Part shown: positions 56,986 through 64,000 of the stretch, piece by piece | Layout: the number at the start of each line of letters is the position of its first letter | Numbering within the stretch: the first letter of the stretch is position 1 | Assembly: GCF_001044235.1 (NCBI RefSeq) | Contig: NZ_JYNL01000030.1 | Location: 232,020-296,019 of the forward strand | Length of the DNA: 64,000 bases | Reading direction: 5' to 3' | Origin: Mycolicibacterium chlorophenolicum | Lineage (GTDB): Bacteria; Actinomycetota; Actinomycetes; Mycobacteriales; Mycobacteriaceae | The notes under the pieces: model-generated | What the model saw: the letters and a program-made list of their open reading frames with translations, nothing else | The model's database searches: none | What the model was told of the DNA's origin: nothing | Position numbers and translations under genes: made by a program

Positions 56986-58011
56986 TTACAGCAGGGGGCG
57001 TTCCGTGTCCGGTCCGCCGTGAACGCTCGACGGGTAGGCGTGGACGAGGGCGCTGGCGAGTTTGGGCACCGCATGGGTGAGGGCGTGTTCGGCGTCGTGG
57101 GCGATCCGATGGGCGTCGGCCAGGCTGGTGGCCGGGTCGATGTCGAGTTCGGCGTCGGCGTGGATGCGGTGGCCGATCCAGCGCATCTTCACGCTGCGCA
57201 CGGCAGTCACGCCGGGTTCGGCGGCCAGGGCCGTCTCGGCGGCGTCGACGAGCTCGGGGTCGACGGCATCCAGCAGCCGCCGGAACACGTCGCGCACCGC
57301 GGTGCGCAGCACTGCCAGGATCGCCGCGGTGATGAGCAGGCCCACGATGGGGTCGGCCAGCGGGTATCCCAGCGCGACACCGCCGGCGCCGAGCAGAACG
57401 GCCAATGACGTGAAGCCGTCGGTGCGGGCGTGCAGTCCGTCGGCGACCAGTGCGGCCGAGCCGATACGGCGCCCGACGCGGATGCGGTAGACCGCGACGA
57501 GTTCGTTGCCGATGAAGCCGACCAACCCGGCCGCGGCGACCCACCCGATGTTGTCGATCGGAACCGGGTTGATCAGGCGGCGAACGGATTCCACGCCGGC
57601 GATGATCGCCGAAAGGGCGATCATCGCGATGACGAACAGCCCCGCCAGGTCCTCGGCGCGACCGTATCCGTAGGTATAGCGGCGGGTGGCGGCTTTGGTC
57701 CCGAGCGCGAACGCGATCCACAGCGGGATCGACGTCAGCGCGTCGGAGAAGTTGTGGATGGTGTCGGCCATCAGCGCCACCGATCCCGAGATGGCGACGA
57801 TGGCCACCTGCACCACGGCGGTCGCGGCGAGCGCGACGAGACTGATCTTGACCGCACGGATGCCGGCGGCGCTCGACTCGAGGGCCCCGTCGATGCTGTC
57901 GGAGTGGTCGTGGCTGTGCGGAGCGAAGATCTCCTTGACCGCTGCGCGCACACCGGTGGGGTGATCGTGCTCGTGGGCGTGCTCGTGGTGATCAGCGTGT
58001 TCGTGCGTCAT
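56986..58011 (-). CDS. Cation diffusion facilitator (Zn/Cd-type efflux)
   Basis: 341 aa. A His-rich cytoplasmic N-terminus (HADHHEHAHEHDH) comes first. Six helices follow, with metal-site motifs H-N-F-S-D (ADTIHNFSDAL, helix 2) and H-A-R-T-D (DGLHARTDGF, helix 5), the HxxxD arrangement usual for zinc or cadmium. The C-terminal domain has VKMRWIGHRIHADAELDIDP. The start ATG overlaps the regulator stop as ATGA. It exports divalent cations by proton exchange. Confidence 0.92.
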   Translation of the reverse strand: MTHEHADHHEHAHEHDHPTGVRAAVKEIFAPHSHDHSDSIDGALESSAAGIRAVKISLVALAATAVVQVAIVAISGSVALMADTIHNFSDALTSIPLWIAFALGTKAATRRYTYGYGRAEDLAGLFVIAMIALSAIIAGVESVRRLINPVPIDNIGWVAAAGLVGFIGNELVAVYRIRVGRRIGSAALVADGLHARTDGFTSLAVLLGAGGVALGYPLADPIVGLLITAAILAVLRTAVRDVFRRLLDAVDPELVDAAETALAAEPGVTAVRSVKMRWIGHRIHADAELDIDPATSLADAHRIAHDAEHALTHAVPKLASALVHAYPSSVHGGPDTERPLL

Positions 58012-58421
58012 GGGCGACGTCCCTGAGATCGCTTGGGATCGATCGTGATCGGATGCAAGCTGGCCAACTCCTCGGCGTCGCGGTGGTGGCCGGGCACATC
58101 CGGTCCGGCATGTTCGGCGTTGAACACCGCGTCGGTGACGAGCTGGCCGACATGGTCGTTGTCGAGGCTGTAGAAGATGGTGGTCCCGTCGCGGCGGGTC
58201 CGGACGAGTCGCGCCATCCGCAGTTTGGCCAGATGTTGGGACACCGACGATGCCGGTTTGCCGATGTGCGCGGCGAGATCGTTGACCGACATCTCGCGAC
58301 CCACCAGCGCCCACACCACTTGTACGCGGGTGGCGTCGGCCAGCATCCGGAACACCTCGACGACCAGGTTCACCTGATCCTCGGGCAGTCGGCGGCTGCA
58401 TGCACCGCTATCTGCATTCAT
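58008..58421 (-). CDS. ArsR/SmtB-type metal sensor of the CDF operon
   Basis: 137 aa from ATG 58421 (MNADSGACSRRLPEDQ); the start is set by -10 TACTAT (58428-58433) six bases upstream, implying a leaderless message. HTH: LADATRVQVVWALVGREMSVNDLAAHIGKPASSVSQHLAKLRMARLVRTRRDG. The C-terminal helix and tail carry His and Asp residues (DNDHVGQLVTDAVFNAEHAG, PGHHRDAEE), like NmtR/CzrA alpha5-type sites for Ni, Co or Zn. It is coupled to the CDF gene by ATGA. Confidence 0.9.
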   Translation of the reverse strand: MNADSGACSRRLPEDQVNLVVEVFRMLADATRVQVVWALVGREMSVNDLAAHIGKPASSVSQHLAKLRMARLVRTRRDGTTIFYSLDNDHVGQLVTDAVFNAEHAGPDVPGHHRDAEELASLHPITIDPKRSQGRRP

Positions 58422-58431
58422 ACGCAGATAG
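58408..58431. promoter_or_regulatory. Inverted-repeat operator over the ArsR/CDF start
   Basis: CTATCTGC (58408-58415) and GCAGATAG (58424-58431) are exact inverted arms separated by eight bases. The site covers the -10 and the start codon of the regulator gene. Binding would block transcription directly. No other strong palindrome lies between here and the PGRS gene. Confidence 0.78.
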
Positions 58432-58499
58432 TAGGCCTCACGCCCTGGTAGGCCAACTCGACGGCGCCGGCATCGCAGCACCCGTCCGGTGATCGCAGC

Positions 58500-59684
58500 C
58501 TAAGGAGAGGCGGATCCCGGCTTTCCGTTGGCTCCGTTGTGTCCGAGTTTTCCTCCGGCACCGCCGATTCCGCCTGCCCCGGCCTTGGCCGTGCCGGGCG
58601 TGGTCGCGTTCCCGCCATTGCCGCCGTCGCCGCCCTTGCCGGTCAAGCCGGTCGAGTCGCCACCGTGACCGCCCGCACCGCCGGTCGCCGAACCGGCGCC
58701 TGTCGACGCGTCGCCGCCGTTGCCGGCCTTGCCGCCTTGACCCGATTGTCCGGCGCTACCGCCGTCGCCACCCTTGCCGCCCGTGGCGGTGGAGTCGCCG
58801 GCCGCGGTGGCGGTACCACCCTTGCCGCCGGTGCCACCGGTAGCTCCCACCGACGACTCGCCGCCGGCGCCGCCCTTGCCGCCGATGGCCGCGCCGTGCG
58901 TCCCGCTGGTGGCGTTTCCGCCGTCGCCGCCCTGGCCGCCGATACCCGCGGCGAAGTGGTTCAGGCCGCCTTGGCCGCCGGCGCCGCCTTGGGCGCTACC
59001 GTTCACCGAGGTGGCATTGCCACCTTTGCCACCCGCGCCGGCCTGACCGGTGAACGTGCCACCCTTACCACCGGCACCGCCGGCGCCCCCTGTTGCGTCG
59101 CCTTCGTTGACGCTGGTGGTGGCCGGATTGTCTGCGGCGGAGTTGGTGATGTCGGCACCGGTACCACCCTTGCCGCCGTTACCGAAGAAGCCGGCGTCGC
59201 CGCCGTCTCCGCCCGCGCCCCCGTTCACGCCCGCGACACCGTTGCCGCCGTCACCGCCGTTGCCCCAGTAGAGGCCGGCCTTGCCGCCGCTACCGCCGTT
59301 GGCCCCGTTGCCGCCGCTGCCTCCGAGAAAGCCGCCGTTCTGCCCGTTGCAGGCTGTTCCGACGCAGTCCGCGGCGGCACTCGCCCCGTCACCGATCAGC
59401 CAGCCGCTCGGCCCGATCATGGGCCGCAGGGCGGGCGTCGATGTGGCCGCGAGATGGGTCGTGCCGCCCGCGCGGCCGAGGCAATTCGCACTCGTCATGA
59501 GACAGTCCTGGCTGGTCGACGCGAGCCGGATCTCGTACGAGACGGGTGACGTCGAGTCGTGCGGCGCCAACGACAGCACGCCGGTGAACGCCATCGCCGC
59601 CCCCGCGAGACCAGCGGTCACGCCGGCTGTCAGAGGCGCGCGCCATGGCGCCGAATGAGTGACTGTGCGGGAGAGGCCGGACAT
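58500..59684 (-). CDS. PGRS-like glycine-rich secreted protein without PE domain
   Basis: 394 aa from ATG 59684 (AAGGGG upstream). An N-terminal hydrophobic segment (LTAGVTAGLAGAAMAFTGVL, about 18-38) looks like a signal or anchor. A short linker has two close Cys pairs (DCLMTSANC; DCVGTAC), then MIGPSGWLIGDG, a phrase also seen at the start of PGRS domains. Residues about 115-390 are GGxGGx/GGNGG repeats typical of PE_PGRS, here with many Lys and Thr. No PE domain precedes it. It is probably exported to the cell envelope; role unknown. Translated in the opposite frame it gives only Pro/Ala-rich noise. Confidence 0.85.
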   Translation of the reverse strand: MSGLSRTVTHSAPWRAPLTAGVTAGLAGAAMAFTGVLSLAPHDSTSPVSYEIRLASTSQDCLMTSANCLGRAGGTTHLAATSTPALRPMIGPSGWLIGDGASAAADCVGTACNGQNGGFLGGSGGNGANGGSGGKAGLYWGNGGDGGNGVAGVNGGAGGDGGDAGFFGNGGKGGTGADITNSAADNPATTSVNEGDATGGAGGAGGKGGTFTGQAGAGGKGGNATSVNGSAQGGAGGQGGLNHFAAGIGGQGGDGGNATSGTHGAAIGGKGGAGGESSVGATGGTGGKGGTATAAGDSTATGGKGGDGGSAGQSGQGGKAGNGGDASTGAGSATGGAGGHGGDSTGLTGKGGDGGNGGNATTPGTAKAGAGGIGGAGGKLGHNGANGKPGSASP

Positions 59685-60218
59685 GGAGGAACCCCTTAGG
59701 AGTAGCGGGAGAGACGTCGTCGAGCTACGGAGGTGCATGGGCCACCGTGAGGCTGTGTCGGCGTTGATCTTGTTGACGAACCTAACTCGGCCGACAGCCC
59801 GGATCAACGAAAGTTGCCTGTTCCCAGCGTGTTCATAGCAGATGCACTGCGTTCGACGATGCGCTCACGATCGACTGCGGCCGCATCTGTACGACAATTG
59901 GCCACAAGGATTTGCAGCTTGTGCTCTATTAACCTCAGCTCATTTGGCGGAAATCAAATGGTGATCAATGATGCTGCAGCACAGTTACTTTGATTGAACA
60001 CGGCAGCGGGGGAGAAGGGGTTCCTGTGGAGCTTCGGCGCTCCGACGACATCGCGGTCACCGCGAACGGACCGCAGTTCCAGAAAGGGCTGGCCCGCGTC
60101 GGGTCGACTTCGGTGACTCGACATCGTGGTCGGAATGCTCAGCTGTCGAAGCTGGGCGTGTGCTGAGAACGGACGTGGCGGCCGCGGCGCTCGATGCTCA
60201 CGACATCCAGCCCTGGTA
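59685..60218. other. Intergenic region without a supported gene
   Basis: It holds the leader of the PGRS-like gene and an AT-richer stretch at 59800-60000. Short open frames here are poorly supported. I see no RNA gene or clear terminator. Confidence 0.6.
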
Positions 60219-60638
60219 TCAGGCGCCGGTGATGCGCGGCTTCCTGCCGGCGCTGGGAGCCGCCGATTCGTCTGCGGTATCCGCGTCGTAACCGACGAAC
60301 GTCGATTGGAAAAGGCCCTGGGCGGCCCTTGGGCCGAAGCTGAGTTGCCATGGCGATCGACCGCCGCCGACGACCAGTGGCGTCGGATAGGCGATCGACA
60401 ACGTCGCCGCCTGCGGCACCAGGAGCTGCGCGATGATCTCCGTGTTTCCGTCGTAACGAATGAGGATGTCGAAGTACGAAACGTCGCCCTGATTGGACAG
60501 CTGGATGCTGCTGATGCAACACGTCCGACTCGGCTCGTCATCGAGGCTTGCGAACGGAATGCCCGGGCCCCATTCGTTGAACCACCAGAACGGCCGTTGC
60601 GGGCGATTCGGCCAGTGCGTGGTGTTCGGGCCGCTCAT
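60219..60638 (-). CDS. Small hypothetical protein
   Basis: 139 aa from ATG 60638 (MSGPNTTHWPNRPQRPFWWF); the frame also has an ATG at 60683 and a GTG at 60695, but those lie in the repeat. I do not recognise a family. Visible features are an aromatic N-terminal block (FWWFNEWGPGIPF), a CC pair in SRTCCISSIQL, and alternating polar/hydrophobic strands (SYFDILIRYDGNTEIIAQLL) suggesting a beta-rich protein. No signal peptide. Its base composition is a little less GC-biased than its neighbours. Confidence 0.5.
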   Translation of the reverse strand: MSGPNTTHWPNRPQRPFWWFNEWGPGIPFASLDDEPSRTCCISSIQLSNQGDVSYFDILIRYDGNTEIIAQLLVPQAATLSIAYPTPLVVGGGRSPWQLSFGPRAAQGLFQSTFVGYDADTADESAAPSAGRKPRITGA

Positions 60639-60670
60639 AGTCCGTGAGGCTATGCCGTCATGGGTCGCGC

Positions 60671-60771
60671 TGTCCGTTCTCATTTGATCTGACACAGGAC
60701 CAGTGAGCTGAACTGCGGTGTATCAGATCGGATGAGAATTCCACTTGACCAGCTTTATCAGCCGATCTGAT
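60671..60771. repeat. 101-bp direct repeat, copy 1
   Basis: The stretch beginning tgtccgttctcatttgat is identical to 60815-60915. Offset between copies is 144 bp. It includes the left arm of the 38-bp inverted repeat. Confidence 0.9.
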
Positions 60772-60799
60772 ACACCGCAGTTCAGCTCACTGGTCCTGT
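60694..60799. repeat. Perfect 38-bp inverted repeat
   Basis: Left arm 60694-60731 (begins acaggaccagtgagctg) and right arm 60762-60799 (ends cagctcactggtcctgt) are exact reverse complements separated by 30 bases. A further 16-base piece of the left arm recurs at 60798-60813. The pattern resembles ends of an insertion sequence (IS21-type elements have repeated ends) or a small non-autonomous element. No transposase gene is present. Confidence 0.85.
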
Positions 60800-60814
60800 G
60801 AGCTGAACTGCGGA

Positions 60815-60915
60815 TGTCCGTTCTCATTTGATCTGACACAGGACCAGTGAGCTGAACTGCGGTGTATCAGATCGGATGAGAATTCCACTTGACCAGCTTT
60901 ATCAGCCGATCTGAT
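60815..60915. repeat. 101-bp direct repeat, copy 2
   Basis: Identical to 60671-60771. After 60915 the sequences diverge, so this copy lacks the full right arm of the inverted repeat. The 110 bases between this copy and cmtR hold only the cmtR promoter region. Confidence 0.9.
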
Positions 60916-61006
60916 GCACGACCGAATTCGTCTGCGACGCTCGCCGCGACCGGGAGCAGCTCCGAGAATGGCTGTCACGAATGCGCCCCTTTCGCTAAAT
61001 CGGCTT

Positions 61007-61021
61007 CGATGGTTATCATCG
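61007..61021. promoter_or_regulatory. cmtR promoter and operator
   Basis: CGATG and CATCG form an inverted repeat around GTTAT. A -10-like TATCAT (61014-61019) sits inside it and ends six bases before the GTG of cmtR, so the repressor would cover the -10 of a leaderless promoter. Confidence 0.65.
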
Positions 61022-61025
61022 TTGT

Positions 61026-61421
61026 GTGACGATGAATAAGCGGGACACCTGCCTGGCCGGCAACACGTCCGACCTCGATGCCGCGGTGGCACTGTTCCAC
61101 AGTCTCTCCGATGCGACGCGGTTGACGATCGTGCGCCGCCTGGCTGACGGGGAGGCGCGAGTTGTCGATCTGATCGGTGAGCTGGGGTTGGCGCAATCCA
61201 CCGTCTCCGCGCACGTGGCGTGCCTGCGGGACTGTGGGCTGGTCACCGGCCGCCCAGAAGGCCGTCAGGTGTTCTATTCCTTGTCTCGCCCCGAGCTGCT
61301 GGACGTGCTCGCTGCGGCGGAAACGCTGCTGGCGGCCACCGGCAACGCGGTGGCGTTGTGTCCCACCTATGGAACCGGCGCCCGGGGTGCGGCGATCGAC
61401 ACCGAGGAGACGCGGCAATGA
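61026..61421 (+). CDS. cmtR: CmtR-type cadmium/lead sensor (ArsR family)
   Basis: 131 aa from GTG 61026 (ATG 61032 is an alternative). HTH: LSDATRLTIVRRLADGEARVVDLIGELGLAQSTVSAHVACLRDCGLV. Cys66 and Cys70 in the recognition helix (CLRDC) plus Cys112 near the C-terminus (ALCPTYG) match the Cd/Pb site of M. tuberculosis CmtR (C57, C61, C102). It represses the following P-type ATPase gene, whose ATG overlaps its stop (ATGA). Confidence 0.9.
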   Translation: MTMNKRDTCLAGNTSDLDAAVALFHSLSDATRLTIVRRLADGEARVVDLIGELGLAQSTVSAHVACLRDCGLVTGRPEGRQVFYSLSRPELLDVLAAAETLLAATGNAVALCPTYGTGARGAAIDTEETRQ

Positions 61422-63385
61422 GCGATGCCTGTGGCTGCGGCAGCGACGAACCCCGCAGCGCCGAGGAGCAGGAGCGTGAACCCGAACGGCTCTGGCAGAT
61501 CACAGAATTGCAGTTCGCCGCGCTCTCCGGGGTACTGCTGCTGGCGGCGTTGATCGCCAACCTGGTCGGCGCCGCCGACCCGGTGGTGCTCACGTTGGAG
61601 GCAGCGGCGCTGCTGGCCGGCGCCTATACCTTCGTGCCGTCCACCCTGGGGCGGCTGGCCAAGGGCAAGATCGGGGTCGGCACGCTGATGACCATCGCCG
61701 CCGTGGGCGCGGTGCTGCTCGGCGAGGTCGGTGAGGCCGCGATGCTGGCGTTCCTGTTCTCCATCAGCGAAGGCCTGGAGGAATACTCGCTGGCCCGCAC
61801 CCGCCGCGGACTGCGCGCACTACTGTCGCTGGTGCCCGATGAGGCCACCGTTCGCCGCGACGGCACCGAAACAACCATCGCGCCAACAGAATTGCGCATC
61901 GGTGACCTCATGGTCGTCAAACCCGGAGAACGAGTCGCCACTGACGGCATCATCACCCGGGGCCGCACCGCCCTGGACCTCTCGGCCATCACCGGCGAAT
62001 CAGTGCCCGTTGAAGCCGGCCCCGGTGATGAGGTGTTCGCCGGGTCGATCAACGGAGCCGGCGCCCTCGAAGTAGAAGTCAGCACCACCGCCGAGGACAA
62101 TTCCCTGGCCCGCATCGTGCGCATCGTGGAAGCCGAGCAGTCCCGCAAGGGCGCCGCCCAACGTTTGGCTGACCGCATCGCCAAACCCCTGGTCCCCGCC
62201 GTGATGATCGCCGCCGCCCTGATCGCCGTCGCGGGGAGCCTGCTCGGTGACCCCGCCACCTGGATCGAACGCGCTCTGGTGGTGCTGGTCGCCGCCTCGC
62301 CCTGTGCTCTGGCGATTTCGGTACCGGTCACGGTCGTCGCCGCCATCGGCGCCGCCAGCAAGCTGGGCGCCCTGGTCAAAGGTGGCGCCGCGCTGGAAGC
62401 GCTGGGCAGGATCCGTGGGGTCGCCCTGGATAAGACCGGTACCCTCACCGCCAACCGGCCCACCGTCATCGAGGTGGCCACCACCCCCGACGTCACCCCC
62501 GAGCACGTCCTGGACCTCGCGGCCGCCGTAGAGGCCCGCAGTGAACACCCCCTGGCCGCGGCGATCCTGGCCGCCGCCGGCACCGTCACCCCCGCCGCCG
62601 ACGTCGAGGCAGTCACCGGCGCCGGACTCACCGGCCACCGCGACGGGCACCGCATCCGGCTGGGCCGCCCCGGCTGGCTCGACCGAGGTCCGCTCACCGC
62701 CGAGGTCACCCGGATGCAGCAGGCCGGAGCCACCGCCGTCCTGGTCGAAGACAACGGACAGGTGATCGGTGCCATCGCCGTGCGTGACGAATTGCGGCCC
62801 GAGGCAACCGAAGTCATCACCCAGCTGCGCCGCGACGGCTACCAGGTGGCGATGCTCACCGGCGACAACCACGCCACCGCGGCCGCCCTGGCCCGCGAAG
62901 TCGGCATCGACACCGTGCACGCCGATCTGCGCCCCGAAGACAAAGCCCGACTGATCGAACAGCTCCGCACCCAGCGCCCCACCGCGATGGTCGGCGATGG
63001 CGTCAACGACGCCCCCGCACTGGCTACCGCCGACCTCGGCATCGCGATGGGCGCCATGGGCACCGACGTCGCCATCGAAACCGCCGACGTCGCACTCATG
63101 GGTGAAGACCTACGCCACCTGCCACAAACATTCACCCATGCCCGCCGCGCCCGACGGATCATGCTGCAAAACGTCGGCCTATCCCTCGGACTGATCATTG
63201 TGCTGATGCCGCTGGCTTTGTTCGGGGTGCTCGGGTTGGCCGCCGTCGTGCTCGTCCATGAACTCGCCGAAATCGTGGTCATCGCCAACGGTGTGCGCGC
63301 CGGCCGCACCACAGCACTGACCGCACTCACCGCACAGCGGTCAACCAACCTAGCCACCGCGACCGCAGTGGGTGCCCCGTCGTGA
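61418..63385 (+). CDS. ctpG: CtpG-like P1B-type heavy-metal ATPase
   Basis: 655 aa from ATG 61418; upstream codons of this frame lie inside cmtR. The N-terminus has a short Cys motif (CGCG) in place of a full HMA domain. The order is: membrane helices, TGES (actuator), ASPCALA with the SPC metal motif at 294-296, DKTGT with the phosphorylated Asp at 338, SEHPLA for ATP binding, and GDGVND. The last helices carry HELAEIVVIANG. It exports soft divalent metals (Cd, Pb, Zn). The pair cmtR-ctpG mirrors the M. tuberculosis arrangement. Confidence 0.92.
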   Translation: MSDACGCGSDEPRSAEEQEREPERLWQITELQFAALSGVLLLAALIANLVGAADPVVLTLEAAALLAGAYTFVPSTLGRLAKGKIGVGTLMTIAAVGAVLLGEVGEAAMLAFLFSISEGLEEYSLARTRRGLRALLSLVPDEATVRRDGTETTIAPTELRIGDLMVVKPGERVATDGIITRGRTALDLSAITGESVPVEAGPGDEVFAGSINGAGALEVEVSTTAEDNSLARIVRIVEAEQSRKGAAQRLADRIAKPLVPAVMIAAALIAVAGSLLGDPATWIERALVVLVAASPCALAISVPVTVVAAIGAASKLGALVKGGAALEALGRIRGVALDKTGTLTANRPTVIEVATTPDVTPEHVLDLAAAVEARSEHPLAAAILAAAGTVTPAADVEAVTGAGLTGHRDGHRIRLGRPGWLDRGPLTAEVTRMQQAGATAVLVEDNGQVIGAIAVRDELRPEATEVITQLRRDGYQVAMLTGDNHATAAALAREVGIDTVHADLRPEDKARLIEQLRTQRPTAMVGDGVNDAPALATADLGIAMGAMGTDVAIETADVALMGEDLRHLPQTFTHARRARRIMLQNVGLSLGLIIVLMPLALFGVLGLAAVVLVHELAEIVVIANGVRAGRTTALTALTAQRSTNLATATAVGAPS

Positions 63386-63404
63386 CCACCGATGGCACAC
63401 ACCC

Positions 63405-63929
63405 ATGATCCTGTCGTCGGTTCTGCCCGCGATCGGGCTGTTCATCGTCACCAACATCGACGACATCATCGTGCTTTCACTGTTCTTCGCCCGCGGCGCA
63501 GGACAACGCGGGACCACCTCCCGGATCACCGCCGGCCAATACCTGGGATTCGCTGGAATTCTCGGCGCCGCCGTCCTCGTGACCCTAGGTGCGGGCGCAT
63601 TCCTGCCGCCCGACGTCATCCCGTTCTTCGGACTCATCCCCCTCGCCCTGGGACTGAAGGCGGCTTGGCAAGCCTGGCGCGGAAACGGTGACGATGATGG
63701 TGACGCGAAGGTTGCGGGCAAGACCGTCAGCGTCTGGGCGGTCGCTGGCGTGACCTTCGCCAACGGCGGCGACAACGTCGGCGTCTACGTCCCGGTCTTC
63801 CTCAGCGTCGGACACGCAGCCGTCGTGGCCTACTGCGTCGTCTTCCTTCTTCTCGTCGGGGTGCTGGTGGTCATCGCCAGATATGTTGCCACCCGCACCC
63901 CGACGAGAAGAAGGAAGACGACGCAGTAG
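63405..63929 (+). pseudogene. cadD: CadD-type cadmium transporter, 3' end replaced by inverted duplication
   Basis: The frame from ATG 63405 (MILSSVLPAIGLFIVTNIDDIIVLSLFFARG) encodes 174 aa. CadD features are the NIDD motif in helix 1, GQYLGFAGIL, and the central FANGGDNVGVYVPVF. Family members are about 200 aa and end in a further membrane helix. Here, after ARYVATRTP, the sequence turns into the reverse complement of its own 63759-63864 and stops at TRRRKTTQ. The last helix is therefore missing. Either the gene is broken or the right edge is an assembly artefact. It follows ctpG by 19 bp in the same operon. Confidence 0.8.
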
Positions 63930-64000
63930 GCCACGACGGCTGCGTGTCCGACGCTGAGGAAGACCGGGACGTAGACGCCGACGTTGTCGCCGCCGTTGGC
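63759..64000. repeat. Perfect inverted repeat of at least 106 bp at window edge
   Basis: Bases 63759-63864 and 63895-64000 are exact reverse complements around a 30-base loop (63865-63894). The right arm reaches the last base of the window, so the true length is unknown. It is antisense cadD sequence. Confidence 0.95.

Noticed and set aside
58539..59549. Plus-strand open frame of 336 codons opposite the PGRS-like gene
   Set aside because: It is an antisense image of GGxGG repeats giving Ala/Thr/Arg-rich text; the minus frame has signal segment and PGRS features.
58500..59684. Tandem repeats as a possible CRISPR or minisatellite
   Set aside because: The repetition is at codon level (Gly-Gly-x) with variable units and no spacers; it is explained by the PGRS-like protein.
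60020..60165. 46-codon plus-strand frame starting GTG near 60026
   Set aside because: It lacks a ribosome site, promoter or recognisable sequence and overlaps no conserved feature.
60139..60541. Two alternative minus-strand frames over the hypothetical gene
   Set aside because: They are Arg/Ser-rich and lack the regular strand pattern of the frame ending at 60219.

Overview
The window comes from a high-GC actinomycete and looks like a rapid-growing Mycobacterium (Mycolicibacterium). The grounds are an exochelin-type siderophore locus with IdeR boxes, a PGRS-like glycine-rich protein, a WhiB4-like protein, a WS/DGAT acyltransferase, a CmtR/CtpG pair and several leaderless promoters. No rRNA, tRNA or CRISPR array was seen.

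Region 1 (1-30.8 kb) is an iron acquisition locus. A giant NRPS gene runs on the minus strand from 22195 off the left edge. Upstream of it on the same strand lie two overlapping half-ABC exporters and an MbtH-like gene. The formyltransferase fxbA is divergent. A four-gene import operon follows: siderophore-interacting protein, two FecCD permeases and an ATPase. IdeR-like boxes sit at 26099-26117 and 30810-30828. Substrate codes read from the first five adenylation domains are formyl-hydroxyornithine, beta-alanine, hydroxyornithine, threonine, hydroxyornithine, with epimerisation domains in modules 1, 3 and 4. That is the backbone and stereochemistry of exochelin MS. A sixth module and the start of a seventh follow, so the enzyme is built for something longer than the known pentapeptide.

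Region 2 (31-53 kb) is mixed metabolism. It holds an ankyrin-repeat protein; an orphan operon of a GT1 glycosyltransferase, an amino-sugar-kinase-like protein and a SIS-domain protein; an alpha/beta hydrolase; a PHP phosphoesterase; a phytoene-dehydrogenase-like oxidoreductase; a peptidoglycan amidase; a molybdopterin oxidoreductase with a divergent TetR regulator; an ArsR/glyoxalase pair; a kinase-fold fusion protein; a WS/DGAT acyltransferase; a WhiB4-like protein; an O-methyltransferase; and a stand-alone proteasome-beta-like protein.

Region 3 (53-64 kb) is a metal and metalloid resistance zone. It contains arsC, acr3, arsR, arsI and a second divergent arsR, then an SDR, an ArsR/CDF efflux pair, a PGRS-like secreted protein, and cmtR-ctpG-cadD. 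Transposon-end-like direct and inverted repeats lie at 60.67-60.92 kb. A perfect inverted repeat of at least 106 bp truncates cadD at the right edge. It is either a real inverted duplication or a fold-back assembly artefact.
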